The notes under the pieces: model-generated
Told to the model about the DNA's origin: nothing
Seen by the model: only the letters and a program-made list of their open reading frames with translations
The model's database searches: none
Part shown: positions 1 through 5,686 of the stretch, in pieces
Position numbering within the stretch: position 1 is the first letter of the stretch
Layout: each line of letters opens with the position of its first letter
Translations under genes and position numbers: made by a program
NCBI GenBank assembly: GCA_018665505.1
Contig: JABJCS010000834.1
Span: forward strand, 1-5,693
Direction of reading: 5' to 3'
Length of the DNA: 5,693 bases
DNA from: Alphaproteobacteria bacterium
GTDB taxonomy: Bacteria > Pseudomonadota > Alphaproteobacteria > UBA8366

Positions 1-439
1 AGGGAATGATTTGGCCGCCATAATAGACGACGGAGCCTGCGACGCCGTCAACGCGTGTTGCCGCCAGGTAGGACAACGTCCCGCCCCAGCAATAGCCGAC
101 CGTGCCAACCTTACCGGCGGATTTCAGTTCCTTGACCACGGCGGCGATATCCGCAACCGGACCGTCGTCGCCGACCTTGGCCCGGAAATCCCGACCTGCC
201 TGCATGTCTTCGGCTGTGTAGCCGAGTTCGACACCGGATTCCGCCCGGTCATAGAGGGCCGGGGCGATGGCGAGATACCCGTCAGCGGCATAGCCGTCCG
301 CGACTTCCTTGATATGCGCATTGGCGCCGAAAATTTCTTGGATGACGCAAATGCCGCCCTTCGGTGTTCCCGCCGGTGTGGCCTTATATGCGTCGAACTC
401 GTGGCCGTCAGCGGCCGTCAATTTGATCATTTCGCCCAT
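1..439 (-). CDS. Dienelactone hydrolase family protein (C-terminus outside window)
   Basis: This alpha/beta hydrolase of the dienelactone hydrolase family is read leftward and has no stop before the window edge, so only the first 146 residues are present. Visible family marks are QEIFGAN at residues 34-40, whose Glu35 matches the glutamate that partners the nucleophile in this family, and GYCWGG at 115-120, the nucleophile elbow with Cys117 rather than Ser. The catalytic Asp and His would lie in the missing C-terminal third. Full-length members are about 220-240 residues. There is no signal peptide, so it is expected to be cytoplasmic. The ATG at 439 is preceded by a strong Shine-Dalgarno, GAGGGAGG, 8 bases upstream. 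It lies 85 bases after the SDR gene on the same strand with no obvious terminator between, so co-transcription is likely. Known members hydrolyse dienelactone in chlorocatechol breakdown, but many homologues act on other esters or lactones; the substrate is unknown here. Confidence 0.93.
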   Translation of the reverse strand, partial: MGEMIKLTAADGHEFDAYKATPAGTPKGGICVIQEIFGANAHIKEVADGYAADGYLAIAPALYDRAESGVELGYTAEDMQAGRDFRAKVGDDGPVADIAAVVKELKSAGKVGTVGYCWGGTLSYLAATRVDGVAGSVVYYGGQIIP

Positions 440-524
440 GTCTCGAGCCTCCCTCTGTGGAATTATTTTGCTGGAGCGGACTCTATGCAGCACCAGCGTT
501 TCGAACAAGAATTTTGCGCGTGTC

Positions 525-1289
525 CTACCGCCCACCCGCGACCGCGAGTGTATGGCCCGATACATATGAGGCCTCGTCGGATGCTAGGAACAACACGGCG
601 TTTGCGACCTCTATAGGTTGGCCCAATCGGCCGAGCGGCGTCATCCGGTCGGGGCTGAAATCCACCGTTTCGTTTAGCTTTCGCAGGTTGGCACCCGCCT
701 TTTCCGTATCGATGGGGCCAGGGGCCACGCAATTGACGTGGATGTTGAATTCGGCCAACTCCAAGGCCAAATCCCGCATGAAACCGTGCACGCCAGCCTT
801 GCAGGTCGAATAGGCGGAGCCACCCTGATAGTAGGCGGTCCACGGCGTGCCCTCGCGCGCACCCGATGACAGACAAATGATCTTGCCCTGTTTCCGTTTG
901 ATCATGTGCGGGACGGCGGCGCGGGTGCACAGGAATGTGCCGCGCAGGTTCAGCTTGATCGTATAATCCCAATCCTCTACCGGCATTTTCCAGATTTTGG
1001 AATTCCGGCTGCCGCCGACATTATTCACCAGAATGTCGATCTGGCCGAAATGTTCGATGGCGGATTCAATTAAATTGCCGGCTGGTTCTTCCTCGGTGAT
1101 GTCGCCAACCACTGTCACTGCTTCGCCACCGGCTTCCCGGATCGCTGCCGCCGTGTTCGCGAGCCCTTGCCCGTCAATATCGCCGAGGACCAGTTTTGCG
1201 CCGTCCTCCGCCAGCCGCAGGGCGATGGCCTCGCCCAAACCCTTTGCGGCCCCAGTCACGACAGCCACTTGATCCTGCACACGTCCCAT
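525..1289 (-). CDS. SDR-family NAD(P)-dependent oxidoreductase
   Basis: A complete 254-residue classical short-chain dehydrogenase/reductase, the usual length for the family. The Rossmann cofactor motif TGAAKGLG is at residues 12-19. Asp37 at the end of the second beta strand favours NAD over NADP. NNVGG is at 89-93, the structural/catalytic Asn at 114, the catalytic Ser at 141/142, Tyr160 and Lys164 form YxxxK, and PG is at 190-191. The protein ends in the family's typical SGHTLAVAGG segment. The Ser-to-Tyr distance is about 18 residues rather than the usual 13 or so, because of an extra Tyr/Gly-rich stretch near 152-158 beside the active site. The ATG at 1289 has GGGAG about 8 bases upstream. 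It is divergent from the TPP-enzyme gene and probably leads a transcript that includes the downstream hydrolase. It should oxidise or reduce an alcohol/carbonyl substrate; which one cannot be told. SDRs of this type are often loosely annotated as glucose 1-dehydrogenase or 3-oxoacyl-ACP reductase. Confidence 0.96.
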   Translation of the reverse strand: MGRVQDQVAVVTGAAKGLGEAIALRLAEDGAKLVLGDIDGQGLANTAAAIREAGGEAVTVVGDITEEEPAGNLIESAIEHFGQIDILVNNVGGSRNSKIWKMPVEDWDYTIKLNLRGTFLCTRAAVPHMIKRKQGKIICLSSGAREGTPWTAYYQGGSAYSTCKAGVHGFMRDLALELAEFNIHVNCVAPGPIDTEKAGANLRKLNETVDFSPDRMTPLGRLGQPIEVANAVLFLASDEASYVSGHTLAVAGGR

Positions 1290-1307
1290 AAAGCTCTCCC
1301 TTGTTCT

Positions 1308-1320
1308 ATATCAGAGATAT
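1308..1320. promoter_or_regulatory. 13-base palindrome upstream of the SDR gene (possible operator)
   Basis: ATATC-AGA-GATAT is a perfect 5-base inverted repeat with a 3-base spacer. It lies 18 bases upstream of the SDR start codon and 206 bases upstream of the TPP-enzyme start, in the region between the two divergent genes. Its position suits an operator, but it is short and could be chance; no regulator gene is present in the window. Confidence 0.18.
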
Positions 1321-1345
1321 GGACCGCGAAGCCGAAGGAAGAAAC

Positions 1346-1468
1346 ATGGAAATTCGATTGGAGGACATTACGCCGCAGAAAAGCCTCGAGTTTATCTTCG
1401 GATCACCCCCTCATCGAATTGTTTGCTGGCACGGGTGGATTCGAGCGGAAGTCCGCGTATCTCCCTAA
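1346..1468 (+). CDS. Possible small ORF (40 residues), unknown
   Basis: This ORF lies in the region between the divergent SDR and TPP-enzyme genes. Its ATG is preceded by a good Shine-Dalgarno, AAGGA, with a 6-base spacer, and it ends at TAA 1466-1468. An in-frame ATG at 1319 would give 49 residues but has a poorer ribosome site. The product begins MEIRLEDITPQKSLEFIFG and includes a Trp/His-rich CWHGW stretch. It has no membrane segment or signal peptide and I do not recognise it. It ends 58 bases before the TPP-enzyme start, so it could be a leader ORF, a small protein, a gene remnant or chance. Confidence 0.25.
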   Translation: MEIRLEDITPQKSLEFIFGSPPHRIVCWHGWIRAEVRVSP

Positions 1469-1506
1469 AAGATGCATTCAACGCTGCCCCGGCAATCGCG
1501 CCGGCG

Positions 1507-1526
1507 GCTCTAATATGGAGAGCACG
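1507..1526 (+). promoter_or_regulatory. Ribosome binding site of the TPP enzyme, within a small hairpin
   Basis: GGAGAG at 1518-1523 lies just before the ATG at 1527 and decides the start. The other in-frame ATG, at 1515, has only a weak GGCGG upstream. The arms GCTCT (1507-1511) and AGAGC (1519-1523) can pair, with a 7-base loop, and would bury the Shine-Dalgarno. A second stem, CCGGC/GCCGG at 1489-1504, lies directly upstream. Control of translation through these stems is only a possibility. Confidence 0.45.
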
Positions 1527-3182
1527 ATGGGTAAAGTCACCGGCGCCACTTTGATGGCGCGCGAACTTAAAAAACAAGGTGTCGACTATATGTTCGGCAT
1601 TGTCGGATTTCCGGTGCAGCCGATTGCCGCCGCCGCGCAGGAAGAGGGCATTCAGTATGTCGGCATGCGGAACGAGCAATCGGCGTCCTATGCCGCGCAA
1701 GCGGTCGGCTATATGACTGGACGGCCAGGTGCCTGCCTCACCGTTTCCGGCCCTGGCGTTGTCCACGGTCTAGCCGGCCTCGCAAATGCGCAGCAGAACT
1801 TCTGGCCGATGATCATGATCGGTGGTGCTTCGCCGACATATCAAAACGGCATGGGCGCGTTCCAGGAAGAGCGTCAGGTTCAGATCGCGTCTCCGTTTTG
1901 CAAGTTCGCCCACGCGGTCGAGCACGTACATCGCATCCCGTTCTATGTGGAACTGGCGGTGCGCCAATCGATCTATGGCCGCCCCGGCGCCGTCTATCTC
2001 GATATGCCGGATGACATCATCAACGGCGAGGTCGAGGAAGAAGACGCGGTAGAGACCGCCGTCATTCCGGAGGCGCCACGCATGCAAGCGATGCCGGAGG
2101 ATGTGGAGAAGGCTCTCGATGTTCTGGAAGACGCGAAGAATCCGGTCGTCATCGTCGGTAAAGGCATGGCCTGGTCGCGGGCCGAGGACGAAGTGCGCGC
2201 CTTTATCGAGCGCACGCAACTGCCGTTCCTGGCCTCACCGCTCGGCAAGGGTGTCATGGACGACAATCACCCGCTGTCCGTCGGCGCGGCGCGCAGCCAC
2301 GCGCTGAAGGAAGCCGATGTAATCTTCGTGATGGGTGCGCGTCTCAATTGGATCATGCACTACGGCATGTCGCCCCGTTTCAAGAAGGGTGTGCGGATCA
2401 TTCAGCTCGATATTTCGGCTGAATCCATCGGCAATAATGTTGCGACAGAAGTCGGGCTCGTCGGCGACGGCAAGGCCATCGTCGGGCAGCTCAACAAGGC
2501 GCTCGAAGATCGCCAATGGTTCTATCCGTCGGACACGGACTGGCACAAAGCCATTGCCGAGAAGGCCAAAGGAAACGCCGAATCAATCCAACCGATGATC
2601 GACGACAATTCATCGCCGACCAACTACTACCGTGCACTCAAGGATATCCGCGAATGGATGCCCGAGAATGCGGTAATTGTCGGCGAGGGTGCCAATACTA
2701 TGGATATCGGCCGCACCCAGCTGCCGAACGCCAACCCGCGTCTGCGCCTCGATGCGGGCAGTTACGGCACCATGGGTATCGGTATGGGCTTTGCCATCGC
2801 CGCTGCCGTTGTCCATCCGGAACGGCCAATCGTCTCGGTCTCTGGTGATTCCGCCATCGGTTTCTCCGGCATGGAGATCGAGACCGCATGCCGCCTCGGC
2901 CTGCCGGTGAAGATCGTCGTGCTGAACAATGGCGGTATCGGCAGCGGTATCGAGGAGTTCCCGAAGGACGAGCCTCTGCCACCGCGGGTCCTCACTATGG
3001 GGCCGAGCTACGAGAAAATGATGGAAGCCTTTGGCGGCAAAGGTTGGTACGTCGAAGATCCGGCGGACCTGCGCGGCGCCCTCGACGAAGCTATGGCCCA
3101 TGACGGCCCGGCCCTCGTCAATGTCCGTCTGCACCACGCTGCCGGACGTAAGCCGCAGCAATTCGGCTGGCTGACGACTTAA
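1527..3182 (+). CDS. TPP-dependent oxalyl-CoA decarboxylase / 2-hydroxyacyl-CoA lyase family enzyme
   Basis: A 551-residue TPP enzyme with the three-domain pyruvate-oxidase fold. Family members decarboxylate oxalyl-CoA to formyl-CoA, or cleave 2-hydroxyacyl-CoA to formyl-CoA plus an aldehyde or ketone, in the cytoplasm or peroxisome. The N-terminal pyrimidine-binding domain has GIVGFPV at 24-30, MRNEQ at 47-51 with the TPP-activating Glu50, SGPG at 74-77 and GAFQE at 110-114; these resemble human HACL1. The C-terminal TPP/Mg domain has GDSA at 440-443 and NNGGI at 467-471, so Asp441, Asn468 and Gly470 would hold the metal. The end, RKPQQFGWLTT, resembles the HACL tail. Two oddities: the Tyr that follows GI in HACL1 and oxalyl-CoA decarboxylase is Gly472, and the tail His of FHWL is Gly. 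The length is slightly short for the family (about 560-580). The frame stays open upstream to 1167, but that part is antisense to the SDR gene and not protein-like. The ATG at 1527 has the best ribosome site. The substrate is not settled. Confidence 0.95.
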   Translation: MGKVTGATLMARELKKQGVDYMFGIVGFPVQPIAAAAQEEGIQYVGMRNEQSASYAAQAVGYMTGRPGACLTVSGPGVVHGLAGLANAQQNFWPMIMIGGASPTYQNGMGAFQEERQVQIASPFCKFAHAVEHVHRIPFYVELAVRQSIYGRPGAVYLDMPDDIINGEVEEEDAVETAVIPEAPRMQAMPEDVEKALDVLEDAKNPVVIVGKGMAWSRAEDEVRAFIERTQLPFLASPLGKGVMDDNHPLSVGAARSHALKEADVIFVMGARLNWIMHYGMSPRFKKGVRIIQLDISAESIGNNVATEVGLVGDGKAIVGQLNKALEDRQWFYPSDTDWHKAIAEKAKGNAESIQPMIDDNSSPTNYYRALKDIREWMPENAVIVGEGANTMDIGRTQLPNANPRLRLDAGSYGTMGIGMGFAIAAAVVHPERPIVSVSGDSAIGFSGMEIETACRLGLPVKIVVLNNGGIGSGIEEFPKDEPLPPRVLTMGPSYEKMMEAFGGKGWYVEDPADLRGALDEAMAHDGPALVNVRLHHAAGRKPQQFGWLTT

Positions 3183-3189
3183 GTCTTTA

Positions 3190-3226
3190 CTCCGCTCCCT
3201 CTCCCGCATGCGGGAAGGGAGCGGAG
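3190..3226. terminator. Strong GC-rich hairpin between convergent genes
   Basis: CTCCGCTCCC (3190-3199) pairs perfectly with GGGAGCGGAG (3217-3226), and the inner TCCCGC/GCGGGA arms (3202-3207/3210-3215) extend the stem around the palindrome GCATGC, leaving one bulged C. It begins 8 bases after the TPP-enzyme stop and is 65 bases beyond the CoA-transferase stop. On the plus strand it is followed by ACAGTTTATAA, which is not a clean T tract. It probably ends or protects transcripts from both sides. The core TCTCCCGCATGCGGGA also resembles dispersed REP-like intergenic palindromes of proteobacteria. Confidence 0.55.
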
Positions 3227-3240
3227 ACAGTTTATAAGTA

Positions 3241-3282
3241 CTCTCCCGTATGCAGGGGTATAGCGCGTTAGTGCCGGGAGGG
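3241..3282. repeat. Degenerate second copy of the hairpin core
   Basis: CTCTCCCGTATGCAGG at 3241-3256 matches the first hairpin's CTCTCCCGCATGCGGG at 3199-3214 at 14 of 16 positions. The two changes spoil its own short palindrome. CTCTCCCG (3241-3248) can instead pair with CGGGAGGG (3275-3282), with one G-T pair across a 26-base loop. It ends 8 bases beyond the CoA-transferase stop, so it may help end that gene's transcript. It is most simply a decayed second unit of a REP-like element. Confidence 0.35.
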
Positions 3283-3290
3283 AATGGGTT

Positions 3291-4520
3291 CTATATCTCA
3301 CCCCGTTCCCGCATCCCCTTGACCTCATCCGCTTCCAAGCCGAGCCATTCGCCGTAGACGTCCTCGTTATTGCTGCCGTGTACGGGTGCCGGTTTGATCG
3401 GGACGTGGCTGCCCGACATCTGTAGTGGCCATCCAGCGACGGTAACCTTGCCGCGCTCCGGCTGTTCGATTTCTTGCATCATGCCGCGCTTCAGGAAATC
3501 TTCGTCGCGCATCAGCTCATGCGTATTGTAGACCGCACCACAGGGCACTTTCTGGCTGGCGATGGCTTCCATGACCTCGGTCTTTGTGTGCTGCATGGTC
3601 CAGTCGGTGATTGCTTTGTCGACCTCGGCCTGATGCTGGAAGCGTAGGTCGCCATTTGCCAGACGCGGGTCGTCGATCATGTCTGCCCGGCCAATGACTT
3701 GGCAGAGCCGCTTCCAATGATCTTCGTTGCCGCGTGAGCAGAAGATATAGCAGTAATCATCGAGCCCTCCCGGCTTGCAGGGATAGAGCCCGCCGGGCGC
3801 GGTGCCGGAGACCCCATTGCCGCCGCGCGGCAAGACGTCGTCTCGGGCCGCTTGGCGGCTCATCGGTGTGCGGCAATAGTTCAGCATGGCGTCGCGCATG
3901 GCGATCTGGATGTGCTGGCCGTTGCCGGTGGTAACTCGCTGGAACAGTGCCGCGATGATGCCCATCGCCAACAACATGCCAGTGCCGGTATCGCCGACGG
4001 TGGAGCCGGGCCGGATCGGCGGTTCGTCAGGCATACCGTTGATGCCCATCGTACCCCCTGTCGCCTGGGCGATCATATCGAAGGAAAGATAGTCCGCATG
4101 TTTACTATCGGGCGCGAATCCTTTGACCTGCGCGAAGATGATACGCGGATTAATTGCCTTCAGACGCGGGTAGTCGAAACCGAGCCGCGCAAAGGTGCCC
4201 GGCGCCATGTTCTCAATCACCACGTCGGCCTGCTCGATCATCTTGGTGAGCAGCGCCTTGCCTTCGTCGCTCTTCAGGTTGCAGGTCACGCTGCGTTTGT
4301 TGAGGTTGTAATAAACGAAATATGTGGAATCCACGCCGGGCATGTCGGTGAAGCCCCAGCGGCCGGGCTCGCCCCGTTTCGGCTCCTCGACCTTCACGAC
4401 ATCCGCGCCCAACCAAGCAAGCGCTTCCGTACAGGATGGTCCCGCTTCGAATTGCGTTAGGTCAACGACTTTGATGCCGTTCAATGCCGGCAGTGTTTCG
4501 GTGGTCATCATATCGTTCAT
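3291..4520 (-). CDS. CaiB/BaiF (family III) CoA transferase, formyl-CoA:oxalate transferase-like
   Basis: A 409-residue family III CoA transferase, which moves CoA between carboxylic acids through an aspartyl-CoA thioester in an interlocked dimer. Visible marks are the N-terminal GIKVVDLTQFEAGPSCTE (15-32), LGADVVKVE (37-45), PGVDSTYF with NLNKRS (61-77), VIENMAPG (101-108), VKGFAP (132-137), the catalytic Asp177 in VGDTGTG (175-181), and VPCGAVY near 334-340 in the C-terminal part. The spacing and PGVDSTYF and RGGN motifs resemble Frc, but the Gly-rich loop after RGGN (232-235) reads GVSGTAPGG rather than the GGGGQ of oxalate enzymes. It is slightly shorter than Frc (about 428). The ATG at 4520 has GAGG 8 bases upstream; Met4 and Met5 are weaker alternatives. 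It is convergent with the TPP-enzyme gene, and the pair suggests acyl-CoA formation followed by C1 removal. Oxalate, a 2-hydroxy acid or another acid remain possible substrates. Confidence 0.95.
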   Translation of the reverse strand: MNDMMTTETLPALNGIKVVDLTQFEAGPSCTEALAWLGADVVKVEEPKRGEPGRWGFTDMPGVDSTYFVYYNLNKRSVTCNLKSDEGKALLTKMIEQADVVIENMAPGTFARLGFDYPRLKAINPRIIFAQVKGFAPDSKHADYLSFDMIAQATGGTMGINGMPDEPPIRPGSTVGDTGTGMLLAMGIIAALFQRVTTGNGQHIQIAMRDAMLNYCRTPMSRQAARDDVLPRGGNGVSGTAPGGLYPCKPGGLDDYCYIFCSRGNEDHWKRLCQVIGRADMIDDPRLANGDLRFQHQAEVDKAITDWTMQHTKTEVMEAIASQKVPCGAVYNTHELMRDEDFLKRGMMQEIEQPERGKVTVAGWPLQMSGSHVPIKPAPVHGSNNEDVYGEWLGLEADEVKGMRERGEI

Positions 4521-4641
4521 GGAGTGTTCCTCGCGGCTGAGTGCGTTGCGCGGTCATGGGACGAACCGTGTCATTACTCAGATGTACGGAATAGGCAGGC
4601 TGTCAACGGTCTCTGCCGCTCCCGTTGCTCGCTGGGAGAGC

Positions 4642-4680
4642 CGAAAATTGACGTGTTTCAGTCAATGTCAAAAATTTTCG
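4642..4680. repeat. AT-rich inverted repeat in the divergent intergenic region
   Basis: CGAAAATT (4642-4649) and AATTTTCG (4673-4680) are perfect inverted copies. Nested in them are TTGAC (4648-4652) and GTCAA (4661-4665), with a further GTCAA at 4667-4671. On the minus strand 4671-4666 reads TTGACA, a consensus -35 hexamer facing the CoA-transferase gene; another TTGACA lies at 4606-4601. No convincing -10 hexamer stands at the right distance from either. This could be an operator, a promoter or a hairpin. The rest of 4521-4748 shows nothing else I can name. Confidence 0.3.
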
Positions 4681-4689
4681 ACACAATCT

Positions 4690-4717
4690 TTGATTTATGA
4701 AGGCCTGCGCCTATGTT
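4690..4717 (+). promoter_or_regulatory. Candidate promoter for the lipoprotein genes
   Basis: TTGATT (4690-4695) and TATGTT (4712-4717) each match 4 of 6 positions of the sigma-70 consensus, with a 16-base spacer. Transcription would start near 4724, about 25 bases before the ATG at 4749. The score is modest. Confidence 0.28.
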
Positions 4718-4748
4718 TTCATTAGAACGTGTATTGGGGTGGGTTTAG

Positions 4749-5462
4749 ATGCAGGATAAAATTATCAATACGGTAAGAGTGGCCGCACTAATTTGTGTGG
4801 CAATTGTGGTTTCGGGATGTGTAAAAACATTCCATACGGCGGCGAATTTCAAGCCGCCGACTGCAGAAACACGCGTTCTACTGATGCCTGCGGACGTGGA
4901 GTTATCGCTTCTAACTGCATCTGGAATTCTCGAACCAAACGCCGAGTGGACTGATCAAGGCAAGAAGAACGTTAATGCGGCGATCCTATCACATTTGGCT
5001 GCCAAGAACATTAAGGTTGCGACTTACGGTGAAGATACCAAGAACACCGAATTGCGTGAAGAAGATGTGCAATTGGTATAGTTGCACGCAGCCGTAGGCG
5101 GCTCAATCCTGATCCATAAATACATCCCGGACATGGTGCTGCCATCGAAGAAGGGTGGTTTCGATTGGACGCTGGGGAATTCGGTCACAACGCTTCGGAA
5201 TCGGTACAACGCGGACTATGCGTTATTTATTCACATGCGTGACAGTTTCGCTTCTGCAGGCCGCGCGGTTGCTATTTTGGCTGCCGCAATTTTGAGAGTC
5301 GGGTTGCAGGGCGGGCAACAAATTGGGTTCGCTTCGCTAGTTGATCTCAAGACGGGGGAGGTTTCATGGTTTAATCTCCACCGCGCCGGATCGGGAGATT
5401 TACGCCAAGAGGATAGTTCGAATGAAGCCATCAAGAGTTTGATGAAGGAATTACAGATTTGA
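4749..5462 (+). pseudogene. Lipoprotein gene interrupted by an in-frame amber codon
   Basis: Residues 1-24 form a lipoprotein signal: a basic start (Lys4, Arg10), a hydrophobic core and the lipobox VSGC with Cys24. The frame reaches TAG at 5079-5081 (codon 111), then continues open in the same frame for 126 more codons to TGA at 5460-5462. The two halves read as one protein of about 237 residues. The second half has FDWTLG, then YNADYALF, RDSFASAGR, a hydrophobic Ala-rich stretch, and GGQQIGFASLVDL followed by TGEVSWFN, which I recall from a conserved alphaproteobacterial lipoprotein of unknown function. A single base change from CAG or AAG would restore the gene. A TTG directly after the TAG (5082) could restart translation, but lacks a well-placed ribosome site and a signal peptide. 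Codon use is more AT-rich than in the enzymes upstream. Amber suppression or a sequencing error cannot be excluded. The next lipoprotein gene overlaps its end by 4 bases. Confidence 0.72.
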
Positions 5463-5686
5463 GGATGAGGTCGCAACTCACCATTGTTATTGCGACTGCA
5501 TTACTAATCGGCGCATGCCAAACGACTTCGACCTTACCGGATGTCAAACCTGGCGTGCGGCCACCGTTGGCAACAGAAGAAGCCAACCTCTGGATGGTAA
5601 TGGATAAGGCGGAAGCGAGCCTCAAGACGTCGGGTAAGATTGAACGTGATCCGGTTTTAAAAGAAGGGGCTGTCCCAGATAACTAG
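5459..5686 (+). CDS. Short lipoprotein, probably the truncated N-terminus of an M48-type metalloprotease
   Basis: This 75-codon ORF starts at TTG 5459, overlapping the upstream stop as TTGA, with AAGGA 9 bases upstream. The ATG at 5465 (73 residues) is an alternative start, but only GAGG directly touching it lies close. The product has a lipoprotein signal: Arg residues, a hydrophobic core and the lipobox IGAC, with Cys20 counted from the TTG. After a Thr/Pro-rich linker comes EANLWMVMDKAEASLKTSG followed by DPVL. From memory this resembles the start of alphaproteobacterial lipoprotein peptidases of family M48, which continue with a conserved Asn/Tyr-Val segment and later the HExxH zinc motif. 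Here the reading changes to KEGAVPDN and stops at TAG 5684-5686, and neither other frame restores the expected sequence in the remaining bases. It is probably a broken remnant co-transcribed with the interrupted lipoprotein gene. A genuine small lipoprotein is the alternative. Confidence 0.6.
   Translation: MRMRSQLTIVIATALLIGACQTTSTLPDVKPGVRPPLATEEANLWMVMDKAEASLKTSGKIERDPVLKEGAVPDN

Noticed and set aside
11..616. Plus-strand 201-residue ORF
   Set aside because: It is the antisense shadow of the dienelactone hydrolase and SDR genes, with no recognisable motifs.
463..972. Minus-strand 169-residue ORF overlapping the SDR
   Set aside because: It lies in another frame of the SDR gene and is rich in Arg, Gly and Pro, as expected of a GC-rich shadow frame.
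1167..1526. N-terminal extension of the TPP enzyme by 120 codons
   Set aside because: It runs antisense to the SDR gene, its residues are not protein-like, the family begins near VTGATLMARELK, and the best ribosome site precedes the ATG at 1527.
2610..3209. Minus-strand 199-residue ORF inside the TPP enzyme
   Set aside because: It is an antisense shadow; the plus strand carries clear TPP motifs throughout.
3183..3290. CRISPR-like or tandem array
   Set aside because: Only two imperfect copies of a palindromic core are present, with no regular spacers.
3852..4460. Plus-strand 202-residue ORF over the CoA transferase
   Set aside because: It is an antisense shadow of a well-supported family III CoA transferase.
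5082..5462. Independent 126-residue gene starting at TTG
   Set aside because: It is in frame with the upstream lipoprotein, starts directly after its TAG, and has no well-placed ribosome site or signal peptide. The second half of an interrupted gene is simpler.
5079..5686. Programmed amber recoding (for example pyrrolysine) as a system linking both TAG codons
   Set aside because: Reading through the TAG at 5684 does not restore a recognisable family sequence in the bases available, and no suppressor tRNA or synthetase gene is in the window.
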